Part shown: positions 1 through 6,047 of the stretch, piece after piece
Position numbering within the stretch: the stretch's first letter is position 1
Layout of the letters: each line of letters starts with the position of its first letter
From: JBMNOI01 sp050942995
Lineage (GTDB): Bacteria; Chloroflexota; Anaerolineae; UBA1429
Length of the DNA: 7,258 nucleotides
Direction: 5' to 3'
NCBI GenBank assembly: GCA_050942995.1
Contig: JBMNOI010000160.1
Span: 1 to 7,258, forward strand
Made by a program: the position numbers and the translations under genes
Notes under the pieces: model-generated
The model's database searches: none
Told to the model about the DNA's origin: nothing
Seen by the model: the letters and a program-made list of their open reading frames with translations, nothing else

Positions 1-575
1 TCTCGCAACCCATGACGCTCGCGCAACGCGGACAAAGCTTCGGGCGAATGTCGGGTGTGAAAATGAGAAGCACACGCCGGATAAATGACGGTGATGCGCG
101 ATTCGTCCAGATCGTACCAGTGCAAGAGATCTCGCTTGACGCTTTCCGAGATGGCGATGATACCATCCGCCCGGCGCAACAACCAGGGCTGTATGTAACG
201 CCAATAGGCCGAGTCGATCGCGGGATACTGGTCCGCCAGGATCAGATGCGTCAGGTCGTTGACCGTCACGACCGTCGGGCAGGGAGCCCCTACAACACCC
301 AGATTCTTGGTGAAATGGAGAAGATCGGCCCGCTCTCGACGGACGGCCGGTGGAAGCTGCGCCTGCGCCCACAGCCTTACGGCAAACCGATTGCCGATTG
401 AGATGACCCGTTGTGTGACATTGGGATATGCTGCAAGAACCTCTTCCCGACGCGACACATAGACGATGTACTCATTCTCGGCACCTTGAGCGGCCAGCGC
501 ACGCAGCCAGCCCAACGCTGAATTGCGTGCTCCGCCGACGGCCGGTAGCCCTAATGCATCAACGATGATCCGCAA
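1..575 (-). CDS. GT4-type glycosyltransferase, N-terminal part (3' end outside window)
   Basis: Open minus-strand frame of 191 codons with no stop before the window edge; the C-terminal half, with the nucleotide-sugar site, lies outside. It begins (M)RIIVDALGLPAVGGARNS, the usual first beta strand and Gly-rich acceptor-side loop of GT-B enzymes. It continues with VVTVNDLTHL (about residues 110-119), which matches the VVTxHDL strand of GT4 proteins, then IIAISESVKRDLL (about 146-158) and ITVIYPA, the standard run at the end of the N-terminal Rossmann domain. No in-frame ATG exists near the front. I chose TTG at 575-573 because TGAGGAGAGG lies just before it at 590-581. The start falls 17 nt inside the preceding gene, so the two are probably translationally coupled. 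It likely transfers a sugar from a nucleotide donor to a surface glycan or lipid acceptor at the cytoplasmic face; donor and acceptor cannot be read from this fragment. Confidence 0.85.
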   Translation of the reverse strand, partial: MRIIVDALGLPAVGGARNSALGWLRALAAQGAENEYIVYVSRREEVLAAYPNVTQRVISIGNRFAVRLWAQAQLPPAVRRERADLLHFTKNLGVVGAPCPTVVTVNDLTHLILADQYPAIDSAYWRYIQPWLLRRADGIIAISESVKRDLLHWYDLDESRITVIYPACASHFHTRHSPEALSALRERHGLR

Positions 576-1701
576 CGGAACCTCTCCTCAACAGCTCATC
601 ATGTTGTCGCACCCGATCGAACAGCACAAGGTAGCGATCGGCGATCGTCGACCAGCAATAGCGGCGGGCAACGCTCTCGCGTATCCGGCGGTACGACTCG
701 TCCGAACGCCCACAATCCAAAAGGTGGTCTATGGCCTCGACGAACGCGTCATAATCCTCCGGAGGAACGAGCAGCCCCCCCTCATCAGATCCCATGGCCT
801 CGCGAATTCCCTCCAGATCGGCGGCCACCACGGGAAGGCCCGCCGCCCGCGCCTCCAGGCTGACGATCCCAAACCCCTCGCAATCATCCTTCACCGGGAC
901 ATTGGGCATGACAAAGAGATCCGCCAGAGCGTACAGATCCTTCAGGTCGTTCTCACTCGTGGCGCCAAGTAGATAGACCTTGTCGTTCAGTCCGGCGGTG
1001 TCGATCGCTTCCTCGATCGCGCGACGCTCCGGGCCATCTCCCACAACGAGGTAGATCCAGTCGTCGCGACGCCCCAGGAGACGAGGAAGCGCCTGCATCA
1101 CGAACGGGGCAACCCCTTTGCGCCGAACCAGGCGTCCTACGGTGATCAGAACATGCCCGGCAGAAGGGGCGGGGCGCCCACAAAGGCGATTGAGGTGCGG
1201 GGCGCGGTCCGCCAGAGCCGTGCGCCGCATCTGCCATTCCTCATCGGGCGGGATATCGATGCCCGGGGGAATGATCTTACAGCGCCTTTTATCGACGCCC
1301 CGGCGAACACATTCATCGAGCGCATGGCGGCTGATACATACCACCCTATCCAGACGGCGCAGACAGGGGATTACGACCCGCTGATACAGGGGATTAGGAT
1401 AGATCACATCCAGGCCGTGGGCCGTAACCACGACCGGAACGCGACGAAGCCGACGTAGTATCACACCAAGCGGAGACAAAAGTGGATCGCCAAGATGGAT
1501 CAACGAGATGGGCTTGCTCATCAGGAGCCACAGGGCATATATCAGCGCATACGGCAAGAACAGAGGGAGCCATCGCTGAGAGTGCCCCCACTTGATGATC
1601 CGTACCGGAGCGCGATCTGCGATCTCGGTGGTGAGGCGATAGCTCAGTCGCTGCATTCCTCCGATTGACGGGGGATATTTGCGCGTAATGAACAGGATCA
1701 C
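559..1701 (-). CDS. GT4-type glycosyltransferase (380 aa)
   Basis: Complete GT-B fold glycosyltransferase of family GT4, expected to move a sugar from an activated nucleotide donor to a glycan or lipid acceptor at the inner face of the membrane. Visible landmarks are: KYPPSIGGMQR at 8-18 (acceptor-side glycine loop), a hydrophobic stretch near 44-60 that may help membrane association, VVTAHGLDV at 91-99, VCISRHALDEC at 121-131, IIPPGIDI at 143-150, VGRLVRRKG at 188-196 opening the donor domain, VVGDGPER at 219-226, and the family EX7E motif E275-GFGIVSL-E283. At 380 residues the length is usual for the family. The start is GTG at 1701-1699, with GGAG 7 nt upstream. It follows the family 2 transferase by 50 nt, and the next transferase starts inside its end. 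PimB-like or capsule/O-antigen transferases are the closest analogies; the exact substrate is unknown. Confidence 0.93.
   Translation of the reverse strand: MILFITRKYPPSIGGMQRLSYRLTTEIADRAPVRIIKWGHSQRWLPLFLPYALIYALWLLMSKPISLIHLGDPLLSPLGVILRRLRRVPVVVTAHGLDVIYPNPLYQRVVIPCLRRLDRVVCISRHALDECVRRGVDKRRCKIIPPGIDIPPDEEWQMRRTALADRAPHLNRLCGRPAPSAGHVLITVGRLVRRKGVAPFVMQALPRLLGRRDDWIYLVVGDGPERRAIEEAIDTAGLNDKVYLLGATSENDLKDLYALADLFVMPNVPVKDDCEGFGIVSLEARAAGLPVVAADLEGIREAMGSDEGGLLVPPEDYDAFVEAIDHLLDCGRSDESYRRIRESVARRYCWSTIADRYLVLFDRVRQHDELLRRGSVADHR
581..590 (-). promoter_or_regulatory. Shine-Dalgarno site deciding a TTG start
   Basis: On the minus strand TGAGGAGAGG is followed 5 nt later by TTG at 575-573 (8 nt when measured from the GAGGAG core). 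No ATG or GTG in that frame is nearby, so this site decides the start of the truncated glycosyltransferase. It lies inside the end of the upstream coding region. Confidence 0.6.
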
Positions 1702-1751
1702 TCATGCGCTCCATTTCACGCCGACCGGCCGGCTTGATGCCTGACGCCCTC

Positions 1752-2633
1752 CTACTTCTTCAGCGCCCCGCGCTTGACGATCAGGTCCGCCAGCAGGCCG
1801 ATAGCCCCCACCTGAAAGGCTGTCAGGATAAGAATCACCGTGTTGGTGGGGATACGGAAATTGTGCACGATGATATCATATATCAGCTTACCCGTGCCCA
1901 GGGTAAAGAGAAACAGCGTCAGGGGGAGAAACACCCGCAACGGGTTAAAGTACATGATAGCCCGCACAACCAGGGTGAGATAGTTGTAGGTATCGCGCAG
2001 CGGGTGAAAGGTCGAGCGGCCGATGCGCTTGTAATACTCGATGGGCAGCCATTTGACGCGGTAACCGGTGCTCAGAAAAGCCATGGTGATGGTGCTCACC
2101 CACGAATGGCTTTCGGGGAGAATCGGCAGGAATTCCAGCACCAGGTCTCGCTTCATGGCGCGAAGGCCCGAGTTCAGGTCGGGAATCGGCGTGCGCGTAA
2201 GATATGATGCCAGCGCCCGGATAAAGTTCTTGGCGAGCGAGCGCAACCATTTGACGGTTCCCATCTCGCGCTCGCGCGCGCCGATCACCATCTCGCACTC
2301 GTCCAGCATCGCCAGCATCTGCGGGAATACATCGACCGGGTAGGTGCCGTCAGCATCGATCATGATCACATCACGCCCGTGCGCCGCGCGCACACCCGTC
2401 GTTCGCGCCGCGCCGGTCCCGCGATTGCGCTCGTGGCGGAGCATCCTGACCGTTGGGTAACGACGGCAGATCTCGGGCGTCGCATCGGTACAGCCGTCAT
2501 CTACGACGATGATCTCGTAGGATATATCCGTCGCATCCATGACGGCGATGATCTGATCCAGTACGTGAGCGATTGCCTCCTGCTCGTTGTATACCGGGAT
2601 AATGACACTGACGTCGATTTCATTGGGTTTCAT
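1752..2633 (-). CDS. Family 2 (DPM1-like) glycosyltransferase with two C-terminal membrane segments (293 aa)
   Basis: GT-A fold transferase resembling polyprenyl-phosphate mannosyl/glucosyl transferases, which load a sugar onto a lipid carrier at the cytoplasmic membrane. It shows VSVIIPVYNEQEAI at 8-21, VVDDGCTDAT at 43-52 (the family usually has Ser where Cys48 sits), RNRGTGAAR near 69-77, DADGTYP at 93-99 with the metal-binding DxD (D93, D95), NSGLRAMKRD at 154-163, and YKRIGRSTFHP at 201-211, a conserved Lys/Arg-rich loop in this group. Two hydrophobic helices follow, at about 232-256 and 264-286, ending in a basic KRGALKK tail. The start is ATG at 2633-2631, with GGTGAG about 6-7 nt upstream. 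It is the first gene of the leftward operon and the likely supplier of lipid-linked sugar for the GT4 enzymes downstream. The sugar specificity cannot be told. Confidence 0.92.
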   Translation of the reverse strand: MKPNEIDVSVIIPVYNEQEAIAHVLDQIIAVMDATDISYEIIVVDDGCTDATPEICRRYPTVRMLRHERNRGTGAARTTGVRAAHGRDVIMIDADGTYPVDVFPQMLAMLDECEMVIGAREREMGTVKWLRSLAKNFIRALASYLTRTPIPDLNSGLRAMKRDLVLEFLPILPESHSWVSTITMAFLSTGYRVKWLPIEYYKRIGRSTFHPLRDTYNYLTLVVRAIMYFNPLRVFLPLTLFLFTLGTGKLIYDIIVHNFRIPTNTVILILTAFQVGAIGLLADLIVKRGALKK

Positions 2634-2698
2634 GATTCGCTCACCGATCAGACCGCCCGAGTACCCGGGGGTGTTGATTGACTGCCAAAGCGCAGCGG

Positions 2699-2727
2699 TT
2701 GGTCGGCAATGATAATTGCGCTATAAT
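2699..2727 (+). promoter_or_regulatory. Sigma-70-like promoter upstream of galK
   Basis: A perfect TATAAT at 2722-2727 lies exactly 17 nt after TTGGTC at 2699-2704 (three of six -35 positions match). Transcription would begin near 2734 and leave a leader of about 147 nt before the galK ATG. Within that leader I see only a small inverted repeat, GCCGAT at 2838-2843 with ATCGGC at 2855-2860. The rest of the 247-nt divergent region 2634-2880 shows no supported gene. Confidence 0.6.
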
Positions 2728-2737
2728 CGCCTTCCAG
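2709..2737 (-). promoter_or_regulatory. Possible leftward promoter for the glycosyltransferase operon
   Basis: On the minus strand TATCAT (2714-2709) lies 17 nt downstream of CTGGAA (2737-2732). Both hexamers are imperfect matches to the sigma-70 consensus. Position and spacing suit the leftward operon starting at 2633, and the site would overlap the rightward galK promoter. This is weak evidence based on spacing and location alone. Confidence 0.3.
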
Positions 2738-2880
2738 AACCGTCCATATCCGAGCCGGCGCTCGCTGCGTCACCGATCAAGATCAGGTTCGATTATACGG
2801 GCAATCAGACTCGATGCAAAAGGTCCTGCCGCCGACCGCCGATCTCGAACAATCATCGGCCCACGCTCTGGAGTGAATTC

Positions 2881-4227
2881 ATGATCGATGCGCTCGCGCC
2901 GGCTCTGCGGCGCGTCTATGGTGATTCGCCGTTGCTACCGGAACAGCTCACCCGCTATCAACGCGCGATGGCCGAGTTTACCGCCCGATATGGCCCCGGC
3001 CCGATGCTCCTGTTCCGATCGCCGGGACGGGTAAACCTCATCGGTGAGCATACTGACTATAATCACGGCTTTGTATTGCCCCTGGCGCTGGATAAGGATC
3101 TGCTTATCGTCGCCCGTCCTCGTCAGGATGGACGGGTACGGATGCAGAACATCGAGGCGGATTTCCCGCCGGCCGATTTCTCACTGGCCGAGTCGATCCC
3201 CCACCACCCCATCGGCCATTGGGCGAATTACGCGCAGGGCCCGGCCGAGCTCCTGTGCCGTGAATATGGCCCCCGGCTCGTCGGAATGGACGCGCTGGTA
3301 GACGGCGCGGCGCCCTATGGCGTGCCCCGAGGCGCCGGCCTCTCGTCATCGTCGGCGCTCACAGTTGCCACGGCCGTTGCGTTGGTCGCCATCAATAAAC
3401 TGCCCCTGAGCGGTGTGGCTCTGGCCGATCTCTGTGGCCGCGCCGAATGGTACGTGGGAACTCGCGGCGGCGTGATGGATCAATTCATCGCCATCCTGGC
3501 CGAGAACGGCCACGCGTTGTTCCTGGACTGCCGCCCGACCGGTGACGGCGCCGAATACAGATACCGGCATGTGCCCGTCCCATCGGGTTATGCCGTTGTC
3601 GTCATCGATTCGGGCGTGCGCCATCAGAACACCGGACCGCACTTTAACCTGCGCGTTGCCGAGGGGCGCATCGGCGTGCATCTGCTAAAAAGCCGCTATC
3701 CGGGCATCACCCATCTGCGCGATGTGCAGGATGTGCCCTGGAACGAGTTGGAGCATCTGTTGCCGGAAACGATCGACCGCGAGGGATTGCGCGCCGCAGG
3801 CATCGATCTGGACGAGGTGCTCGGCGGCGGCATCCTCCCCGATGCGGCCGAGTTTCGCGTGCGCAGGCGATGCCGCCACGTGCTGAGCGAGAACTATCGC
3901 GTGCTCGAGGCCGTAGCCGCCATGGAGGCGAACGATATATCCCGCTTCGGCCATCTGTTGCGCCAGGCCCACGCCAGCGCCCGGGATGATTACGAGATCA
4001 GCACCCCCGAGATCGAGACGCTGATCTTTGTCGCTCAGGAGATCCCGGGAGTCATCGGCGCCCGGCTGACGGGCGCGGGCTGGGGAGGGTGCGTCGTCGC
4101 GCTGGTCGCTCAAGAGAGCCTGCCGACCCTGACCGAACGGGTCACCATCCCCTATCACCGGCGCACCGGGCGTGAGGCCACGGTCTTTGTTTGCCGGTCG
4201 GCGGCCGGCGCCGGCGCAGTGCGATGA
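2881..4227 (+). CDS. galK: Galactokinase (448 aa)
   Basis: GHMP-superfamily kinase that phosphorylates D-galactose to galactose 1-phosphate with ATP, the entry step of the cytoplasmic Leloir pathway. The galactokinase signature GRVNLIGEHTDYN is at 49-61; its Glu56, His57 and Asp59 correspond to sugar-binding residues. The ATP-binding Gly/Ser loop GAGLSSSSA is at 151-159. RGGVMDQF at 195-202 contains the expected catalytic base Asp200, but has Gly where many bacterial homologues have Cys (CGIMDQ). GHMP motif 3, LTGAGWGGCVVAL, is at 396-408. The protein is longer than the 382-residue E. coli enzyme, with a longer N-terminus and a looser region near 285-330. I chose ATG 2881 because GGAGTG lies at 2870-2875. 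An upstream extension of the frame to 2716 would overlap the promoter and looks nothing like GalK. No galT or galE is in the window. The gene is followed 82 nt later by the selenoprotein gene. Confidence 0.95.
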   Translation: MIDALAPALRRVYGDSPLLPEQLTRYQRAMAEFTARYGPGPMLLFRSPGRVNLIGEHTDYNHGFVLPLALDKDLLIVARPRQDGRVRMQNIEADFPPADFSLAESIPHHPIGHWANYAQGPAELLCREYGPRLVGMDALVDGAAPYGVPRGAGLSSSSALTVATAVALVAINKLPLSGVALADLCGRAEWYVGTRGGVMDQFIAILAENGHALFLDCRPTGDGAEYRYRHVPVPSGYAVVVIDSGVRHQNTGPHFNLRVAEGRIGVHLLKSRYPGITHLRDVQDVPWNELEHLLPETIDREGLRAAGIDLDEVLGGGILPDAAEFRVRRRCRHVLSENYRVLEAVAAMEANDISRFGHLLRQAHASARDDYEISTPEIETLIFVAQEIPGVIGARLTGAGWGGCVVALVAQESLPTLTERVTIPYHRRTGREATVFVCRSAAGAGAVR

Positions 4228-4248
4228 TATGTGCTACCTGCGGGCACC

Positions 4249-4288
4249 GATTTGCGCTTTGCAAATGATGCCTGCTTTACAGCAAATC
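4249..4288 (+). other. Alternative hairpins between galK and the selenoprotein gene
   Basis: One left arm, GATTTGC (4249-4255), can pair with either of two right arms. ATTTGC (4250-4255) matches GCAAAT at 4261-4266 across a 5-nt loop, and GATTTGC matches GCAAATC at 4282-4288. The two pairings exclude each other. The second ends 8 nt before the strong ribosome binding site of the next gene. No T tract follows, so it is not an obvious terminator. It may be chance or a leader element. Confidence 0.3.
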
Positions 4289-4296
4289 ACCCAAAC

Positions 4297-4302
4297 AGGA
4301 GG
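4297..4302 (+). promoter_or_regulatory. Consensus Shine-Dalgarno site of the selenoprotein gene
   Basis: AGGAGG stands 7 nt before ATG 4310. It is the strongest ribosome binding site in the window. It shows that translation is meant to begin at 4310, upstream of the in-frame TGA, and argues against treating the first 22 codons as non-coding. Confidence 0.75.
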
Positions 4303-4309
4303 CTGGACT

Positions 4310-4765
4310 ATGCCGAATGATCAGGCCGAACGCGTCGCAAGTCGCGCCCGCGAGCTGTTCCTTTCGGGACATCATTGATCGGAGGCCATTGTGATCGCCG
4401 GAGGCGATCATTACCTGAACCCGATCCCTGAGGTACTGGTCAAGGCCAGTTGCCCGCTGGGCGGCGGCATAGGCGGCTGCCGCGAAGATGTCTGCGGGCT
4501 CGTCACCGGGGGCATTCTGATCATGGGAGCGATTTGGGGACGCACGTCACCCGACGAGGATGACAAGCCCCTCTACGAGCTGGCACGTCGCTTCCGCCAG
4601 TATTTCATCGATCGGTTCGATACATCCGTCTGTGATCCCATTCGTAAATCGTTCCCCGAGTCGGAGAAACCCTGCGCCCCGCTGGTCGAGGACGCGACAC
4701 GCCTCCTCATCACCATGATCGAGGAGGCTGCCCAGGACGAACCATTCAGGAGCAAGAAAAAATGA
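4310..4765 (+). CDS. C_GCAxxG_C_C-family redox protein with predicted selenocysteine at residue 23 (151 aa)
   Basis: Reading ATG 4310 through an in-frame TGA at 4376-4378 gives one 151-residue protein ending at TGA 4763-4765. The part before the TGA, MPNDQAERVASRARELFLSG, is the usual opening helix of C_GCAxxG_C_C (putative redox-active) proteins. The part after it carries the rest of the family: GGGIGG at 51-56, VCGLVTGG at 61-68, LARRFRQYF at 91-99, and the Cys in DTSVCDP (108) and EKPCAPLV (122). The family has four conserved cysteines. C62, C108 and C122 are three of them, and the fourth, normally in a GYNCSxAV-like context, falls exactly on the TGA (HH-U-SEAIV). C48 and C57 are extra. 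A hairpin fitting a SECIS lies immediately downstream. The protein looks soluble and cytoplasmic, probably thiol/selenol redox, with substrate unknown. It is translationally coupled by ATGA to the peptidase. The alternatives are a nonsense mutation or a sequencing error, which the hairpin and intact frame make less likely. Confidence 0.85.
4376..4378 (+). other. In-frame TGA predicted to encode selenocysteine (Sec23)
   Basis: This is the only stop codon in the 4310-4765 frame. It is TGA, one base from TGC/TGT, and sits where homologues carry their first conserved Cys. TGA also ends galK, the peptidase and the complete GT4 gene in this window, so the codon is read as stop elsewhere and a local recoding signal is required. 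Confidence 0.8.
4377..4426 (+). promoter_or_regulatory. Predicted bacterial SECIS element
   Basis: The core hairpin is GTGATCGCC (4391-4399), loop GGA (4400-4402), and GGCGATCAT (4403-4411): eight Watson-Crick pairs plus one G-U. The loop begins 21 nt after the TGA and has G at its first two positions, both within what is known for bacterial SECIS elements. The fold can extend downward. AGG (4383-4385) pairs with CCT (4414-4416), and GATCGG (4377-4382), which includes the last two bases of the TGA, pairs with CCGATC (4421-4426). That gives a 50-nt structure based at the recoded codon, like the E. coli fdhF SECIS. It would bind SelB carrying Sec-tRNA. The bulged U of the E. coli upper stem is not seen here. 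Confidence 0.75.
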
Positions 4766-5835
4766 GCGATCGACTCAACCGGTTAAGACAGATCATCGCC
4801 CGCGAGGAGCTGGATGCTTTGATCGTCACCCAGCCCGAGAACCGGCGCTATGTTAGCGGATTCACCGGCTCGGCCGGTGTGCTCGTCATCAGCGCCGAGC
4901 ACGCTCTGCTGGTCACCGATTTTCGCTATTACGAACAGGTGGGCGTGCAGGCGCCTGCGTTCGACCTTGTCCGGGTGATCGATTCACCCACTCGGGCGCT
5001 GGCCGAGGCGCTGGCTCCCCTGGGATTCACCCGCCTTGGCTTTGAAAGCCATGATCTGTCGGTACAAACCTTTGACCAGTGGAGGGCGGCCATACCCGAC
5101 GTCGAGTGGGTGCCCACGTCCGGCCTGGTAGAGGAGCTGCGCCAGATCAAGGACGCCGACGAGATCTATGCCATCGAGCAGGCGGTACGCATCGCCGATG
5201 AGGCCATGGCTCATCTGATGGAGTGGATACGTCCGGGCGTCACCGAAAAAGAGGTGACGTGGGAGCTGGAGGTGGCCATGCGCACCCGGGGCGCGGAAAA
5301 GATGTCTTTCTCGCCCATCGTGGCCGCCGGCCCACGCAGTGCCATGCCCCACGCCGTCCCCACAGACCGCCCGATCCAGGCCGGAGAGCCCATCGTCATC
5401 GACATGGGTGCATTGTTCGACGGCTACTGCTCGGACATTACGCGGTCGTTCTGCGTGGGACACGCGGATGATGAATACCGGCGCATCTGGGATACCGTAC
5501 TGCGCGCCCAGCTTGCGGCCGAGGAGGCCGTTATCGCCGGGCTGTCCGGCATCGAGGCCGATGCCGCCGCCCGCGACGTCATCTATGGCGCGGGTTATAC
5601 CGGCAAGTTCGAGCACGGTCTGGGACACGGCGTCGGCCTGGCCATCCACGAATCTCCCCGGGCATCGCGCACATCCACCGATACACTTCAGGCCGGTACG
5701 GTCATCACCATCGAGCCGGGCATCTATCTACCCGGCTGGGGCGGAATCCGTATCGAGGACATTGTGGTGGTCACCGATGAGGGCTGCCGGGTGCTCACTG
5801 CCGCGGCCAAGAAACCGGTCATCGGCACGGACTGA
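4762..5835 (+). CDS. Xaa-Pro peptidase, M24B family (357 aa)
   Basis: Cytoplasmic dinuclear-metal peptidase that releases residues preceding proline. The N-terminal creatinase-like domain (about 1-125) includes RYVSGFTGSAG at 29-39, LLVTDFRYYEQ at 49-59 and the QIKDADEI linker at 128-135. The C-terminal pita-bread domain carries every expected metal ligand: Asp214 (VIDMGA), Asp225 (CSDITRS), His289 (HGLGHGVGL), Glu318 (TIEPGIY) and Glu332 (IRIEDIV). His197 in MPHAVPT is the usual substrate-site histidine. The length matches short bacterial and archaeal Xaa-Pro aminopeptidase/dipeptidase proteins (YqhT/YpdF-like) rather than the 441-residue E. coli PepP. ATG 4762 overlaps the selenoprotein stop as ATGA, with AGGAG at 4748-4752, so the two are co-translated from one message. 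Whether it acts as aminopeptidase P or prolidase cannot be decided from sequence alone. The motifs show no damage. Confidence 0.93.
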   Translation: MSDRLNRLRQIIAREELDALIVTQPENRRYVSGFTGSAGVLVISAEHALLVTDFRYYEQVGVQAPAFDLVRVIDSPTRALAEALAPLGFTRLGFESHDLSVQTFDQWRAAIPDVEWVPTSGLVEELRQIKDADEIYAIEQAVRIADEAMAHLMEWIRPGVTEKEVTWELEVAMRTRGAEKMSFSPIVAAGPRSAMPHAVPTDRPIQAGEPIVIDMGALFDGYCSDITRSFCVGHADDEYRRIWDTVLRAQLAAEEAVIAGLSGIEADAAARDVIYGAGYTGKFEHGLGHGVGLAIHESPRASRTSTDTLQAGTVITIEPGIYLPGWGGIRIEDIVVVTDEGCRVLTAAAKKPVIGTD

Positions 5836-5861
5836 CTCAGGGCCACCGTTAGACTATCGTC

Positions 5862-5905
5862 AATACGCCCGCGGCAAGATCTCTATATCTTGTCGCGGGC
5901 GTATT
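5862..5905 (+). terminator. Strong 19-bp hairpin, probable terminator
   Basis: The left arm at 5862-5880 (AATACGCCCGCGGCAAGAT) and right arm at 5887-5905 pair over all 19 positions, with a single G-U and a 6-nt loop CTCTAT. It begins 26 nt after the peptidase stop codon. The sequence just after, ATTATTGTACC, is only moderately T-rich, so this is not a textbook intrinsic terminator. Its place between the peptidase stop and a new promoter makes termination the simplest role. Confidence 0.6.
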
Positions 5906-5970
5906 ATTGTACCGGTCCTTTGACGCATATTTACGCTGTTTTTGGGGAATACATCCCATTGCCACGGTGT

Positions 5971-6000
5971 TTGAAGTGATATGGCTCTTTGTGCTAGAAT
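5971..6000 (+). promoter_or_regulatory. Sigma-70-like promoter for the membrane protein gene
   Basis: TTGAAG at 5971-5976 and TAGAAT at 5995-6000 are separated by 18 nt. A TG dinucleotide one base before the -10 (5992-5993) makes it an extended -10. Transcription would start near 6007, about 40 nt before ATG 6048. A second TATAAT at 6027-6032 has no good -35 and would leave almost no leader. Confidence 0.5.
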
Positions 6001-6047
6001 CGCAATGGTTTATGATGAACGAAACATATAATGAGCGAGGTGCATCA

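Noticed and set aside
12..401. Plus-strand open frame across the left end
   Set aside because: It lies antisense to the truncated GT4 gene, whose translation matches family motifs; the plus-strand product has no recognisable features.
2716..2880. N-terminal extension of the galactokinase frame by 55 codons from ATG 2716
   Set aside because: It overlaps the -10 element at 2722-2727, has no ribosome binding site, and its Arg/Ser-rich translation resembles no GalK N-terminus. ATG 2881 has a good GGAGTG upstream.
4172..4378. 68-codon frame starting inside the end of galK
   Set aside because: Only the last 22 codons, from the ATG with AGGAGG, are real; the earlier part is an out-of-frame reading of galK.
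4376..4378. General reassignment of TGA to Trp or Gly in this organism
   Set aside because: TGA ends galK (4225-4227), the peptidase (5833-5835) and the complete GT4 gene (561-559) at the expected family lengths, so it works as a stop codon here.
4310..4765. Pseudogene made by a nonsense mutation
   Set aside because: The stop is TGA exactly at a conserved Cys, the rest of the frame is intact with the other three family cysteines, the start has a consensus ribosome binding site, and a SECIS-like hairpin follows. It cannot be fully excluded without comparative data.
4984..5649. 221-codon minus-strand open frame opposite the peptidase
   Set aside because: The His/Gly/Asp-rich translation is typical of the antisense of a GC-rich gene, and the plus strand has all M24 metal ligands.
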